Assembly (NCBI GenBank): GCA_027450185.1
Contig: DAIDKF010000011.1
Location: 1 to 64,000 of the forward strand
Direction of reading: 5' to 3'
From: Granulicella sp.
GTDB lineage: Bacteria > Acidobacteriota > Terriglobia > Terriglobales > Acidobacteriaceae
Length of the DNA stretch: 64,000 bases
Position numbers and translations under genes: made by a program. Of the stretch, positions 26,169 through 35,371 are shown piece after piece (the stretch's first letter is position 1; each line of letters begins with the position of its first letter). A model generated the notes under the pieces. That model saw only the letters and a list, made by a program, of their open reading frames with translations. It searched no databases and was not told the origin of the DNA.

Positions 26169-27962
26169 ATGGACGAATCACCAGTATTCGCGGGCCTTTT
26201 GGATGCCAGTATAATTCTGGGTGATTGCACCGAAAAGGAGATTCTGGCGAACGCCGCTATGGAAAGCTCGAAACTGAAGATCGTCTTCCTTGTTCGCGGC
26301 GACAGCTCCTCCATCAGGCAGAACATTGAAGCGGTGTGCCGATTGCCGGGTGTGGAGCCGATCGCAGTGCTGGTAGAGGACAAGGTTATCTCCTTCAAAC
26401 AGCGCCGTGCGATGCTATTGCGAAACATCCGTGCGAATGGCTGGTCGTATCTATTTTTTAGCGTCGCCGACGCCATCTGCAGCGCAACCACCCGTGCCGT
26501 GAATCGCGCAGCCGTGGCACGTGAAGAAGTCGACAGAGTTCTTCGCCAAGCATTTCCCGATGCGTGCTTTTCCCTCACAGAGCTAGGGAGAAGATGCCAC
26601 ATGACGGTTCACGCGATTGGAGACCTGAACAGCGCCAATGCGGATCGCGTTCTTGTTGAATGCAATCCGGATGTGGTGATTGCACTGGGTACACGAGGGC
26701 TCGAAACCGGTACGCTTGGCGTACCGCGCCTGGGCTGGATCACCATTGAGAAAGGAAAGGGGCTAACCTGCTGCGGGGCTCTGCCGTTTTTCTGGGAACT
26801 CTATGAGGGAGCATCATCGGCCAAGGTGAGCGTGCGCCTGGTCGGCAAGGGCGCGCGTGAAGGGGGCATCATTGCGACAAGCACTGTACCCATCCAGACA
26901 ACGGAGACCCCCGAGAGTCTTTTGGAGAAGTTGGAAGAAGAGGGCTCCCGGATTCTCGCCTCCGCGATTGCATTAATCCGCGATGGGGGAGGCTCATGTG
27001 CCGTGAAAGATACGGAGGAGCACGAGCCCCTGCGCGAGCCGACAAGAGCCGATATGGCTACCCTGCAGCGGCGCCTGCCGCACTGGAAGCGCAACGGCGC
27101 AGTTCCGACGATCGTGCGGAACCTGTATGTCTTGCTGATCTATTACTCTGGGCTCTACGCTGTGGTTCGCCAATGGCATCGAATGTCGCGGTCAAGGGGA
27201 GCGATTGTGCTTTACCACCGTGTGAATGACTACTCGAAGGATACTCTGACGGTAGACTGTAGGACGTTCGCTGCTCAGTTGCTGGCAATCTCCCAACGCT
27301 ATCCGGTTGCAAGAACAGCCGAGATCGTTGAATGTATGCTCGCGAAAAGACCCCTTCGTCCGACGACCGTTGCGATCCACTTTGATGATTGTTATCGGGA
27401 TATCTTCATGAATGGTGCGCCGATCATGCGTGTTCTGGGGGTTCCGGCGTGCGCGTTCATTAATAGCGGCTTCGTCGATACTTGCCGAACGTTTCCCCAC
27501 GACGCAGGGTATCCGTTCACCTACCCGATGCTCGGAAGCGCTGATCTTCAGAGTTGGAGCCGTATGGGTTTCGAAGTCGGCGCGCACACGGTCAATCATG
27601 TCGACCTTGGATCATACGACGTTGAGGCTGCTCGCGATGAGATCGTACGGTGCGGACAGGATTTGGAGCAGATAATCGGAAGGCCCGTCGATCTATTTTC
27701 ATTTCCCTTCGGGCGGCCTGAGAATATTCGCGCCGCAACAATGCAAATCATTCAGTCGGCGACGTATGTTGCGAACTTCTCTGCGCATGGTGGATTCATT
27801 GGGTCACGCACAGATCCCTTTGACATTCCAAGAGCGGGAGCCCACTACGAATCGTCGCCTGTCTATTGCTTGTTGCAGATCGAGGGCCTGACATTGAGCA
27901 GGATAGCGAAGAAGATTCGGAGTGCCTGGAATCGGGCTCCGCGAGTGGCGCCGCAAACGTAG
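26169..27962 (+). CDS. Formyltransferase-like domain fused to NodB-type polysaccharide deacetylase
   Basis: 597 residues. Residues about 33-260 follow the formyltransferase (PurN/Fmt/ArnA) fold: KLKIVFLVRGDSSS, ECNPDVVIALGTRGLETG, then GWITIEKGKGLTCCGALPFFW. Aligned by eye with the usual N-x-HPSLLP block, the catalytic Asn and His become Thr and Glu, and the later D-T-G is REGG, so this half looks inactive. Residues about 350-570 form a NodB deacetylase with IHFDDCYRDIF, GAHTVNHVDL (HxxxH) and FSFPFGRPENI, so metal ligands are kept. The true start may be Met31, where the fold begins. No good ribosome site distinguishes them. Confidence 0.75.
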   Translation: MDESPVFAGLLDASIILGDCTEKEILANAAMESSKLKIVFLVRGDSSSIRQNIEAVCRLPGVEPIAVLVEDKVISFKQRRAMLLRNIRANGWSYLFFSVADAICSATTRAVNRAAVAREEVDRVLRQAFPDACFSLTELGRRCHMTVHAIGDLNSANADRVLVECNPDVVIALGTRGLETGTLGVPRLGWITIEKGKGLTCCGALPFFWELYEGASSAKVSVRLVGKGAREGGIIATSTVPIQTTETPESLLEKLEEEGSRILASAIALIRDGGGSCAVKDTEEHEPLREPTRADMATLQRRLPHWKRNGAVPTIVRNLYVLLIYYSGLYAVVRQWHRMSRSRGAIVLYHRVNDYSKDTLTVDCRTFAAQLLAISQRYPVARTAEIVECMLAKRPLRPTTVAIHFDDCYRDIFMNGAPIMRVLGVPACAFINSGFVDTCRTFPHDAGYPFTYPMLGSADLQSWSRMGFEVGAHTVNHVDLGSYDVEAARDEIVRCGQDLEQIIGRPVDLFSFPFGRPENIRAATMQIIQSATYVANFSAHGGFIGSRTDPFDIPRAGAHYESSPVYCLLQIEGLTLSRIAKKIRSAWNRAPRVAPQT

Positions 27963-28109
27963 GCTGCTTGCAGTTGCCCGTGATGTCATGTGTTATTGAT
28001 CAACCTCCGCATTTTAGGGTCGATGACCGACTCTGACCTCGGTATAAAAATGCTGGGCCCTTCACCTGCAATAAAGCGCGATATTGTCTACACGGCACAC
28101 GTTGCCGGA

Positions 28110-29039
28110 CTACGCATCCTGTAATTGCGATACGAGCCGCACCGCATAGGAGATGGTGCTCTCGCCGATAGACAAGGCTCGCACTTCAGGTTGTGCCTCT
28201 CGCGCGAGTTCACGCAACACGTGGCCCGATGGCATCTCAAAAAATAAACGACACCCTAGTTCTTCGAGAACGGTTGTGGCGTCGAACCAGCGAACGCCAT
28301 ACGCAATATTGCTTGCCAGATCTTCAGCAATAGCCTCAGGGCTGCGCAATGCTCTCGCGGTCACATTGCCCACATAGACCGTTGCAGGCCGGTGGATGGT
28401 CATGGTTCGCAACATCGCTCGTAGCGAGGCCGCCACAGGCTCCAGAAGAGGACAGTGTGACGGCACAGATACATGCAGGCGTTCGGCCTTGCGAGCACCG
28501 ATCTTTCGAGCAGCCTCAAGCACCTTCGCCATCCCCGCGTTGGAGCCTGCGATCACAATCTGCCGGGGAGCGTTGATGTTCCCGACATATACAGGGATCT
28601 CCTCTGTGTGCGTATCGCGAACCAAATCTGCAACCTGTTGCTCGGTAAGTCCAATGATCGATGAAAGGCCGTACCCATCGGGATAGAGTTCGACCATCAT
28701 CTCGGCACGATGCTGTACGAGTCGCACTGCATCTGAAAGTTCTATAACCCCGCTCTGGACGCCGGCGGCGAAGGCGCCCACCGATAGCCCCGCAACTGCT
28801 TCAGCTTCTATCCCCTCTGCGATGAGGGCACGGGCAGTAGCTACGCCGGCAGACAAAAGCGCCAACTGAACCGAGACCGTTGACTCCAGCGCGGCAGCCG
28901 AGTCGAGATCCTGCACATGATGACCAAGCACCTCGCTCACCTCCTCCAGGGTTTGCCGGACGGCGGAGTGGTTCGGCAGTGTGTGCAGCATGCCTGGAAT
29001 CTGTGAGCCTTGACCGGGAAACAGAAACGCTATGCCCAT
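28110..29039 (-). CDS. mdcH: Malonate decarboxylase, malonyl-CoA:ACP transferase (epsilon) subunit
   Basis: 309 residues, FabD-like. FLFPGQGSQIPGML is at the N-terminus, the nucleophile elbow GLSVGAFAAG lies near residue 93, and the catalytic-His region is VSVPSHCPLLEP. It primes the enzyme by loading malonyl onto the prosthetic group of MdcC before the acetyl/malonyl cycle begins. It is the last gene of the mdc operon, directly abutting mdcG. Confidence 0.92.
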   Translation of the reverse strand: MGIAFLFPGQGSQIPGMLHTLPNHSAVRQTLEEVSEVLGHHVQDLDSAAALESTVSVQLALLSAGVATARALIAEGIEAEAVAGLSVGAFAAGVQSGVIELSDAVRLVQHRAEMMVELYPDGYGLSSIIGLTEQQVADLVRDTHTEEIPVYVGNINAPRQIVIAGSNAGMAKVLEAARKIGARKAERLHVSVPSHCPLLEPVAASLRAMLRTMTIHRPATVYVGNVTARALRSPEAIAEDLASNIAYGVRWFDATTVLEELGCRLFFEMPSGHVLRELAREAQPEVRALSIGESTISYAVRLVSQLQDA

Positions 29040-29738
29040 CTAATTTCCCGCTCTCTCAAAGCTGTTTGCGACGTTCAGCATATCGGCTTGCTCGTGCCAC
29101 GGATCGCTCCCGAGCACAGGTCCATTCGGCGTGCGCAGAAGAATCTCCTTGCGGTCTTCTCGAGCGTACTCCTTCATGGAGAAGCCGCACTCGGGAGTCT
29201 CGACACGAATATCGACGATCGCGGGAAGATTCTTCGCTTGCGCGCAACGAAACTGTGCTTCTTCAATTGTTATAGGCTTTGCTGCGCGGATGACGATATC
29301 GAGATCGCTCTCGGCGTTCGCCACGCGACTGCCTGTCGCAAGCTCAAAGCCAACGCTGCCTCCCGGCCCCCAGGGGCGATCAAAATCCCGCCAGAGAGTT
29401 TTTAATATCTGTAGGGACTGAAGCGCTGGGACCTCTCCTACTCTCGAAGGATCTGCGCTAACTTCTAACAACTGAGATGGTGCAATCACGTGGAGGAGCG
29501 CCTGCCGGGAACAGGAGGTAGCCCATCGCTGGCTTCGCTCATATCCACGGATTCCGATCGGAAGACATGTTTCTCTTCGTAAGTCCCGGCGAACTACCGC
29601 AAAGGATACTTGGCGCACGCACTCTTCTGCCCAGCGCGGTACCGCGTCGCCTCGGGCCGTGGCTTCATCGAGAAGGCATTCCGGGTTGACCTTCAACAGA
29701 TCATGCGTTTGAACAGCGTGATCCTTATACGTAAACAT
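29040..29738 (-). CDS. mdcG: Phosphoribosyl-dephospho-CoA transferase (MdcG)
   Basis: Attaches 2'-(5''-triphosphoribosyl)-3'-dephospho-CoA to a serine of MdcC. The nucleotidyltransferase motif is RPWGPGGSVGFELATG followed by ESDLDIVIRAAKP (DxD). I prefer the start at MFTYKDHAVQTHDLL, a typical MdcG N-terminus. The track's 13-codon longer version would run into mdcF. About 232 residues. It is encoded between mdcF and mdcH. Confidence 0.9.
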   Translation of the reverse strand: MFTYKDHAVQTHDLLKVNPECLLDEATARGDAVPRWAEECVRQVSFAVVRRDLRRETCLPIGIRGYERSQRWATSCSRQALLHVIAPSQLLEVSADPSRVGEVPALQSLQILKTLWRDFDRPWGPGGSVGFELATGSRVANAESDLDIVIRAAKPITIEEAQFRCAQAKNLPAIVDIRVETPECGFSMKEYAREDRKEILLRTPNGPVLGSDPWHEQADMLNVANSFERAGN

Positions 29739-29746
29739 GCGGGTTC

Positions 29747-30694
29747 CTAGTGAAGGTAGGTAAGGACAATGATCCATCCAGCCAAACTAAAGATCCCCAC
29801 CACATAACTCGCAATCAGACCGGAGCTCGCCACCGGCGGCGTAACATCAAAATGTTTGCCGAAAACAATTCCGAAGAAGCCGCATGGAATAGCCGCCATC
29901 AATACAACCGAGCGCGTCAGGTCTAGCGGTAATCCCAGCACCCGAGCTACTCCTAAACACAGTGCAGGCTGGAGAATATTCTTCACGAAGACCGCCCAGA
30001 TCACACCCCATGTCAATTCAAATCGCTGCGCCGACACAACCAGACCCGTAAGGAACAGCGCCGATCCTGCCGTTGCATTGGCGAAGAGGGTGAGACTACG
30101 ATCCAGATAACTAGGCAGATGCAGCCCCACGATGACAGTGAGGATGCCGAGCATCGGAGCCCAGAAGACAGGCTTCTTCAATGCCTTCCACATGGAGATG
30201 CGTACGCATGCTGCAGTCGAAAGAGCGCGGCCTTCAGCAGTTCCTCCCTCAAGGATTGCAAGCGTAATTGCGGTGATGGTGATGGCTCCGACGGCGATAC
30301 CAACCACCACGACGATGTTTTGCTGGGCCCCGTACATTGCTTCCAACAGAGGAAAGCCAACCGCCGCAATATTAGGGAAGGTCAGGGTCAACGCAAGAAC
30401 GGAACTGTCTCGTGCGGAATCCTTACTCAGTATCCTCGAACTGAAGTAGGTGACGGCGTAGATAATGCCGTACACCACAACCAGCACGAGTGCAATCTTA
30501 CCCTGTCCCCACAGCAGTTGATGCGGTGTTCTAGCGATGGTGGCGAACAATGCGCACGGTACAGCAAAACTCATGACGAAGATGATTAAGGTCTTGACGT
30601 TTTTGTTGTCGACGTACTTGCGGAGACCTGCTACGTAGCCGGCCAGGAGACCAATGAAAACAGGGATGAGTGCATTCGCCAAAATTTTAATCAT
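29747..30694 (-). CDS. mdcF: Malonate transporter, auxin efflux carrier (AEC) family
   Basis: 315 residues with about ten membrane helices arranged as two repeats, starting MIKILANALIPVFIGLLAGY. AEC-family features include FVMSFAVPCALF and VVLMAAIPCGFFGIVFG. Its position between mdcE and mdcG matches MdcF in the Klebsiella-type operon, so malonate uptake is the likely role. It overlaps mdcE by four bases. Confidence 0.88.
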   Translation of the reverse strand: MIKILANALIPVFIGLLAGYVAGLRKYVDNKNVKTLIIFVMSFAVPCALFATIARTPHQLLWGQGKIALVLVVVYGIIYAVTYFSSRILSKDSARDSSVLALTLTFPNIAAVGFPLLEAMYGAQQNIVVVVGIAVGAITITAITLAILEGGTAEGRALSTAACVRISMWKALKKPVFWAPMLGILTVIVGLHLPSYLDRSLTLFANATAGSALFLTGLVVSAQRFELTWGVIWAVFVKNILQPALCLGVARVLGLPLDLTRSVVLMAAIPCGFFGIVFGKHFDVTPPVASSGLIASYVVGIFSLAGWIIVLTYLH

Positions 30695-31527
30695 TGTTCA
30701 TGCCTTATCTCTGCCCACTGAGCTTCGAGCAGTCTGCGGGTTTGTATGGACGCCTTGCGCATGTCGAGCGCTTCGGATGAAGTCGTCCGGCTACGCAGGT
30801 CAACGGGGCTATTGCGAGCATCATGAATTGCCGCAATAAGTTCCTTCTGTACACCTTCAATTTCCGCAGGTGAAGGGTTTTCCGGATGTTCTACATGAAG
30901 TAGCTTGTAGAGCAGGCCAAGCTTCGCATAGTCGCGAATGTTGTAAGAGAGCGGCGCAATGGTCTTGCCTAACTCTTCAAGGCTCTCGACGGTGCGGCGC
31001 GTAATGCGGGCAGCCGCCGCTTTGTGCATCGCATGGATCATGACGCCGTCATCATCGAAAGCCAGCAGCCGATTGGCCTGATAGCCGTGGGTAAGAAAGG
31101 CTCCGGAGAACGCGTGGCCGACGATCAGTGCGATGACGGGGTGGCCTGCAAGCCGCGCTGATCCGTAGGCGTCCGCCGCCGCCGCACCCGCAAGGAAGAT
31201 GCCCGCCGTCTCTTCGCGTCGTCCGTACGCCTGGCTTTTCACGTCCACAATTGCAACGATGGGACGCTTGAGCCTGTCCCTGTCTTCATGGATGACTTCG
31301 CGAACGCGGGTGGCCAGCGTGTAGGCCTCTTCCATGCCCACTTCGCCGTGTCTTGCACAAGGGAACCGTCCCTCCGGGTTAGGAACAACACATAGGAAAC
31401 GTGCGTTGTCTTCACCCAGTGGCGCATCGATGGTCAGCACGGAAGCAGGGTCCCCGCCGAGTGGCGCGGATTGTCCGGTGAGGGCCTTCAACCACACGGT
31501 CCCTCGAATACCCTTATATTCACTCAT
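30691..31527 (-). CDS. mdcE: Malonate decarboxylase gamma subunit
   Basis: Together with MdcD it decarboxylates malonyl-S-ACP to acetyl-S-ACP and CO2 without biotin. The carboxyltransferase (crotonase) fold shows LAGHPVIALIVGHAFSGAFL and AIVDVKSQAYGRREE. The start at MSEYKGIRGTVW overlaps the mdcD stop by ATGA. The 20-codon longer track start is rejected. 278 residues. Confidence 0.93.
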   Translation of the reverse strand: MSEYKGIRGTVWLKALTGQSAPLGGDPASVLTIDAPLGEDNARFLCVVPNPEGRFPCARHGEVGMEEAYTLATRVREVIHEDRDRLKRPIVAIVDVKSQAYGRREETAGIFLAGAAAADAYGSARLAGHPVIALIVGHAFSGAFLTHGYQANRLLAFDDDGVMIHAMHKAAAARITRRTVESLEELGKTIAPLSYNIRDYAKLGLLYKLLHVEHPENPSPAEIEGVQKELIAAIHDARNSPVDLRSRTTSSEALDMRKASIQTRRLLEAQWAEIRHEQ

Positions 31528-32399
31528 TGATTGACCTCCGGTGCAGCGCCAGCCTTCCATGCGGCTCGCAGTTCTTTGGGGTCCCACTGACGGGATGGGT
31601 CGAGAGCTGCGATGCGGCTGCGATACAGCGCAACCTCGGAACTGCGGTGCACAGCAGGAACGCCCTTTGCAATGAAGCGTTGAACGGCCTCGACCATCTG
31701 CTGCGCATCATCTTCGACGAGAGCATCGGCCAGTCCCATCGCGAATCGCTGCTCGCCTCCGTGGATCGCCCAGATGAGCGCTCGATCGCTCGAATCGAAC
31801 TCATCCACGCCCGACGTCTGCTCGATCACCTCCGGCCCATTCATGCCGAGACGAGCTTCACGCGTCATCACCACGTAGCTCGCAAGACCGGCTGCCAGGG
31901 ACATGCCGCCGAAACATCCTACCGTTCCGGCAATGATGCAGATCACCGGAACATGTCGGCGCAGCACTAGAATCGAAGCCATGATCTCTGCAATGGAAGC
32001 CAATCCAAGATTCGCTTCCTGAAGCCGCACCCCGCCGGTTTCCAGAAGCATGACGGCATTTGTCCGGATTCCCTTCTCGTTATCTGCGCAGGCCAGGTCA
32101 AGCGCAGCCGCTAATTTCTCGCCCGAAACCTCGCCCATGCTCCCGCCCTGGAATGCGCCTTCCAGCGCGATCACCACCGTAGACTGTCCCGAGATCTTGC
32201 CCTTCATCACGACGCAGCCGTCGTCGGCTTGTGGCGTCACTCCCTGCATCGCCAGCCAGGGCGATTCCATTCTGTCGAAGGGGCCTGCCAATTCGCGCGA
32301 TGTGCCCGCATCAAAGAGAACCTCCGCTCGTTCCCGCGCGTTCAGTTCGATAAAGCTTTGCCGATTGATGAACTTCGTATCGTTCCGTTGCTCGCTCAT
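31524..32399 (-). CDS. mdcD: Malonate decarboxylase beta subunit
   Basis: Partner of MdcE. Carboxyltransferase fold with GVTPQADDGCVVMKGKISGQ, MLLETGGVRLQEANLGL and ICIIAGTVGCFGGMSLAAGL. The start at MSEQRNDTKF gives 291 residues, the usual size, and overlaps the mdcC stop by four bases. The 43-codon longer track start would run into mdcC. Confidence 0.93.
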   Translation of the reverse strand: MSEQRNDTKFINRQSFIELNARERAEVLFDAGTSRELAGPFDRMESPWLAMQGVTPQADDGCVVMKGKISGQSTVVIALEGAFQGGSMGEVSGEKLAAALDLACADNEKGIRTNAVMLLETGGVRLQEANLGLASIAEIMASILVLRRHVPVICIIAGTVGCFGGMSLAAGLASYVVMTREARLGMNGPEVIEQTSGVDEFDSSDRALIWAIHGGEQRFAMGLADALVEDDAQQMVEAVQRFIAKGVPAVHRSSEVALYRSRIAALDPSRQWDPKELRAAWKAGAAPEVNQ

Positions 32400-32689
32400 C
32401 GCTGGCTCACCTCCACTGCCTGCTGTAGCCTCAACAGGACACTCCCGGGCGTCGCTCCGGCATCGTGTATCTGGATGCGGACAGCGCCCTGATAGCTTGC
32501 AAAAAAGCGGTCCAGTACTGCCTTCCATGTGTTCCTGAAACCATCGACGCTCGTCAGGATGGAAACATGCGCGCTGTCTCCGTCCAGCGGTTCCAGAAGC
32601 ACTTCCAGATCACCGGAACCCACAACCCCGACATGGGCTTTCTTCAGCACCGCGTGCGTCGCCGGGTAGTCAAATTCAATTCGTTCCAT
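32396..32689 (-). CDS. mdcC: Malonate decarboxylase acyl carrier (delta) subunit
   Basis: A 97-residue carrier protein. The serine in VGSGDLEVLLEP is the attachment site for triphosphoribosyl-dephospho-CoA in this family. The start at MERIEFDYPA gives normal length and overlaps the end of mdcB by 14 bases. It shuttles acetyl/malonyl between MdcA and MdcDE. Confidence 0.93.
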   Translation of the reverse strand: MERIEFDYPATHAVLKKAHVGVVGSGDLEVLLEPLDGDSAHVSILTSVDGFRNTWKAVLDRFFASYQGAVRIQIHDAGATPGSVLLRLQQAVEVSQR

Positions 32690-33608
32690 CTGCTTCCTCC
32701 AACCAGCTTCGGTCCTCTTGCACTTCGTTCTGCCTGCGTTCGACCGCATCCAGAAACAGGGTTGCTGCGAGCAGGTCCGCGCTTCCTCCTGGAGAGACTC
32801 CGAGGTTCAGAACTTCGCCGTCAAGCTGCATCAGCCGCTGCTTCCCATACGGGGAGCCACAACCTCCCGCTGCGATGACCTTGTACGCTCCGGATCTCAC
32901 GGCCTCGAGTGCGGCGCTGTTCCTGCGATAGAGCACGCACGTGTCCTCCAAACGAGACATGATGCTGAGCAATGCGTCGATGCGCGCCACCGGCTCCGTA
33001 GCGCCACTTGAACGTTTCGCTCGCAGAGCAGGCAGTCCAACCCGGACAACATGAGGGAAGCCTGCAAGCGCTTCGCCCCTTGCGCCTTGAACACCGTACC
33101 TCTCCGCTACAACGTGGCCGTGAGTTACGAGTTGAAGCGTTGCGCTATCAGGAAACATTGCGATGCTTCTCGCCGTTTCCGCAATCACCGCCGCGGTCGT
33201 GTCCGGGCCCGTCATGGAAGCCGCAGAGACAAGCAACCCCAGAGCCCAGATCGCTCCCTTATGAGAGTTGCTGCCTCCGGTCGCCTTGTACATGGCGCGT
33301 TCCGCATCGCGCCCAATGGCGGCCAGACGTTCCCGCAGGTGTTGGCTCGCATACGCACCTGAAGCGATGAGGGCCATCTGATAAAAATACGGCTCGATCG
33401 CCAGCGCGGATCGCTTCATCATGGAGAGCGACAGATCCTTGTGCGTTCCTGCGCCGCGACGGTCGACGAGGCCCGGTTTGGGGGTCAGTTCTGCCTCTGC
33501 AACCAGCGCCTGCATGCACAGACGAGCCAGCCAGACAGCCTCTCCGTCTGCTTCGCATCGTGCCGAGTCCCTTGCCGTACCGCAGTTGGATAGGAGATCG
33601 AATCTCAT
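32676..33608 (-). CDS. mdcB: Triphosphoribosyl-dephospho-CoA synthase (CitG-like)
   Basis: Makes the prosthetic-group precursor from ATP and dephospho-CoA for transfer by MdcG. Recognised by EAELTPKPGLVDRRGAGTHKD near residue 40, SNSHKGAIWALGLL and LNLGVSPGGSADLLAATLFL. The start at MRFDLL shares one base with the mdcA stop (TAATG). 310 residues, slightly longer than typical (about 290). Confidence 0.93.
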   Translation of the reverse strand: MRFDLLSNCGTARDSARCEADGEAVWLARLCMQALVAEAELTPKPGLVDRRGAGTHKDLSLSMMKRSALAIEPYFYQMALIASGAYASQHLRERLAAIGRDAERAMYKATGGSNSHKGAIWALGLLVSAASMTGPDTTAAVIAETARSIAMFPDSATLQLVTHGHVVAERYGVQGARGEALAGFPHVVRVGLPALRAKRSSGATEPVARIDALLSIMSRLEDTCVLYRRNSAALEAVRSGAYKVIAAGGCGSPYGKQRLMQLDGEVLNLGVSPGGSADLLAATLFLDAVERRQNEVQEDRSWLEEADGTN

Positions 33609-35266
33609 TACCACCCCCGGAACTTTGCGGGTGGGTTGTATAGGCCGCCGGACCATGCGACCAGATCTTCCATGCTCCGCGCCGCAAGCAGAGATCGTTT
33701 CGCTTCCATTCGGTGGACGCCGATGTCTTCGGGGTAAGCCACGACTCCCTTCTTGCGAAGCGCCGCCGTCTCAGATGCAACCGCCTTCAGACCAACAGGG
33801 CTGACTCCGGCGACTGCTGCGAGTGCACGACGACGCTCTTCACGTCCCTCAGCTTTATACAGGTAGGCGATCCCCTCTTCCGTTACGACATGGCTGACAT
33901 CGTCGCCATAGATCATCACCGGCGCAATCTGCATGCCTGCCTTCTTCCCTACCTGAACCGCGTCGAGTGTTTCAACAAAGGCAGGAACACCACCGCTCTG
34001 GAACGTTTCGACGGTTTGCACCACAACCTTGCGGCCGCGGACAATCGCTCCCGCGTCGGTCGCCAGATCCAGCCATGCATGAGAACTATGCCGGCGCCCA
34101 TGCGGATCGTGCCCCATGTTGGGCGCTCCACCAAACCCGGTGAGGCGCCCACTGGTAACGGTCGAAGAGTTTGCGTCTGAATCCATCTGCAGCGTCGAAC
34201 CGATGAACGCATCGACAGCATATTGTCCCGCAAGCTGGCAGAGCACTCGATTCGAACGCAGACTACCATCGTGCCCCGTAAAGAACACATCCGGGCGGGC
34301 AGCAATATAGTCCGTCATGCCCACCTCGCTGCCAAAGCAGTGAATACTCTTCACCCAGCCGCTTTCGATAGCAGGGATCATCGTCGGATGGGGATTGAGC
34401 GTCCAGTGCTCGCAGATCTTTCCGCGTAGTCCGAGCGATTCGCCATAGGTCGGCAGTAGCAGTTCGATCGCAGCCGTATCGAACCCAATGCCGTGATTCA
34501 GAGAGTGGATCTGATGCCGTTCGTAGATGCCCCGGATCACCATCATTCCAACCAGTATCTGCAGGTCATTGATGTGTCGGGGGTCACGCGTAAACAATGG
34601 CTCGACGGCATAGGGACGATCCGCTTCGACGACGACATCGACCCACGACGCCGGAATATCGACGCGTGGAACCTTATCCACAATCTCGTTGACCTGCACA
34701 ATCACAATGCCGTCGTGGAAGGCCGCAGCCTCGACAATGACAGGTGTGTCTTCAGTGTTCGGCCCGGTGTAGAGATTGCCTTGTGCATCCGCCTGTTCCG
34801 CGCATACCAGGACGACATTTGGAACCAGATCGACCAGCAGCCGCGCATACAACTCAACGTATGTGTGGATCGCTCCAATCTCCAAAATGCCATCTTCAAG
34901 AAGCTGCGAGACCCGCAGGCTCTGCGGCCCCGCGTAGGCGAAATCGACCTTCTTCGCAATCCCCAGTTCAAACAATGTGAGGTGCTCTGCGCGGCTGATG
35001 CTGGAGATGATCAGGTGCAGATCGTGCAGTTTTTTTACGTCGACCTTCACCAATGCACGGGAGAGAAAGTCAGCCTGCTTTTGATTGTCCCCCTCCAGTA
35101 CAAGTCGATCTCCGGAAACGATGAGACACTCCATCGCTTCGATGATCTTTGCGCGCGGCAGGATCGGGCCGTTCATCCAGGGTTGAATCTGTTGCATGCG
35201 TCGCCGTTTTTCATCGCGTCGCGTCGTCCACGATCGCTGTAGCGGCTCTAGCGGTTGCTGTGCCAT
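33608..35266 (-). CDS. mdcA: Malonate decarboxylase alpha subunit (acetyl-S-ACP:malonate ACP transferase)
   Basis: First gene of the operon, 552 residues, normal length. It is a CoA-transferase-like fold that swaps malonate for acetate on the carrier protein. Blocks include PRAKIIEAMECLIVSGDRL, DIPASWVDVVVEADRPY, GLRGKICEHWTLNPHPTMIPA and GAPNMGHDPHGRRH. The start at MAQQPLEPLQRSW is supported by CAGGAG about 8 bases upstream. The 115-codon longer track start covers the promoter and regulator gene on the other strand. Transcription probably starts in the 105-base gap shared with the LysR gene. Confidence 0.95.
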   Translation of the reverse strand: MAQQPLEPLQRSWTTRRDEKRRRMQQIQPWMNGPILPRAKIIEAMECLIVSGDRLVLEGDNQKQADFLSRALVKVDVKKLHDLHLIISSISRAEHLTLFELGIAKKVDFAYAGPQSLRVSQLLEDGILEIGAIHTYVELYARLLVDLVPNVVLVCAEQADAQGNLYTGPNTEDTPVIVEAAAFHDGIVIVQVNEIVDKVPRVDIPASWVDVVVEADRPYAVEPLFTRDPRHINDLQILVGMMVIRGIYERHQIHSLNHGIGFDTAAIELLLPTYGESLGLRGKICEHWTLNPHPTMIPAIESGWVKSIHCFGSEVGMTDYIAARPDVFFTGHDGSLRSNRVLCQLAGQYAVDAFIGSTLQMDSDANSSTVTSGRLTGFGGAPNMGHDPHGRRHSSHAWLDLATDAGAIVRGRKVVVQTVETFQSGGVPAFVETLDAVQVGKKAGMQIAPVMIYGDDVSHVVTEEGIAYLYKAEGREERRRALAAVAGVSPVGLKAVASETAALRKKGVVAYPEDIGVHRMEAKRSLLAARSMEDLVAWSGGLYNPPAKFRGW

Positions 35267-35371
35267 CCGGGGTGCTCCTGTTCCAACGCTCCAATTAAGC
35301 GCTCCCTGATATCGATTAGGGAAGTTGTATTTTCGTGAGCCTGTGATAAATAATGCAAATACAATAAAAGC
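35267..35371. promoter_or_regulatory. Divergent mdcA/LysR promoter region
   Basis: 105 AT-richer bases between mdcA and the LysR-type gene, the usual place for the regulator's own binding site. The T-N11-A-compatible stretch GATATCGATTAGGGAAG and the AT-rich ATAAATAATGCAAATACAAT next to the LysR start are candidates. No base-exact operator can be claimed. Confidence 0.5.
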
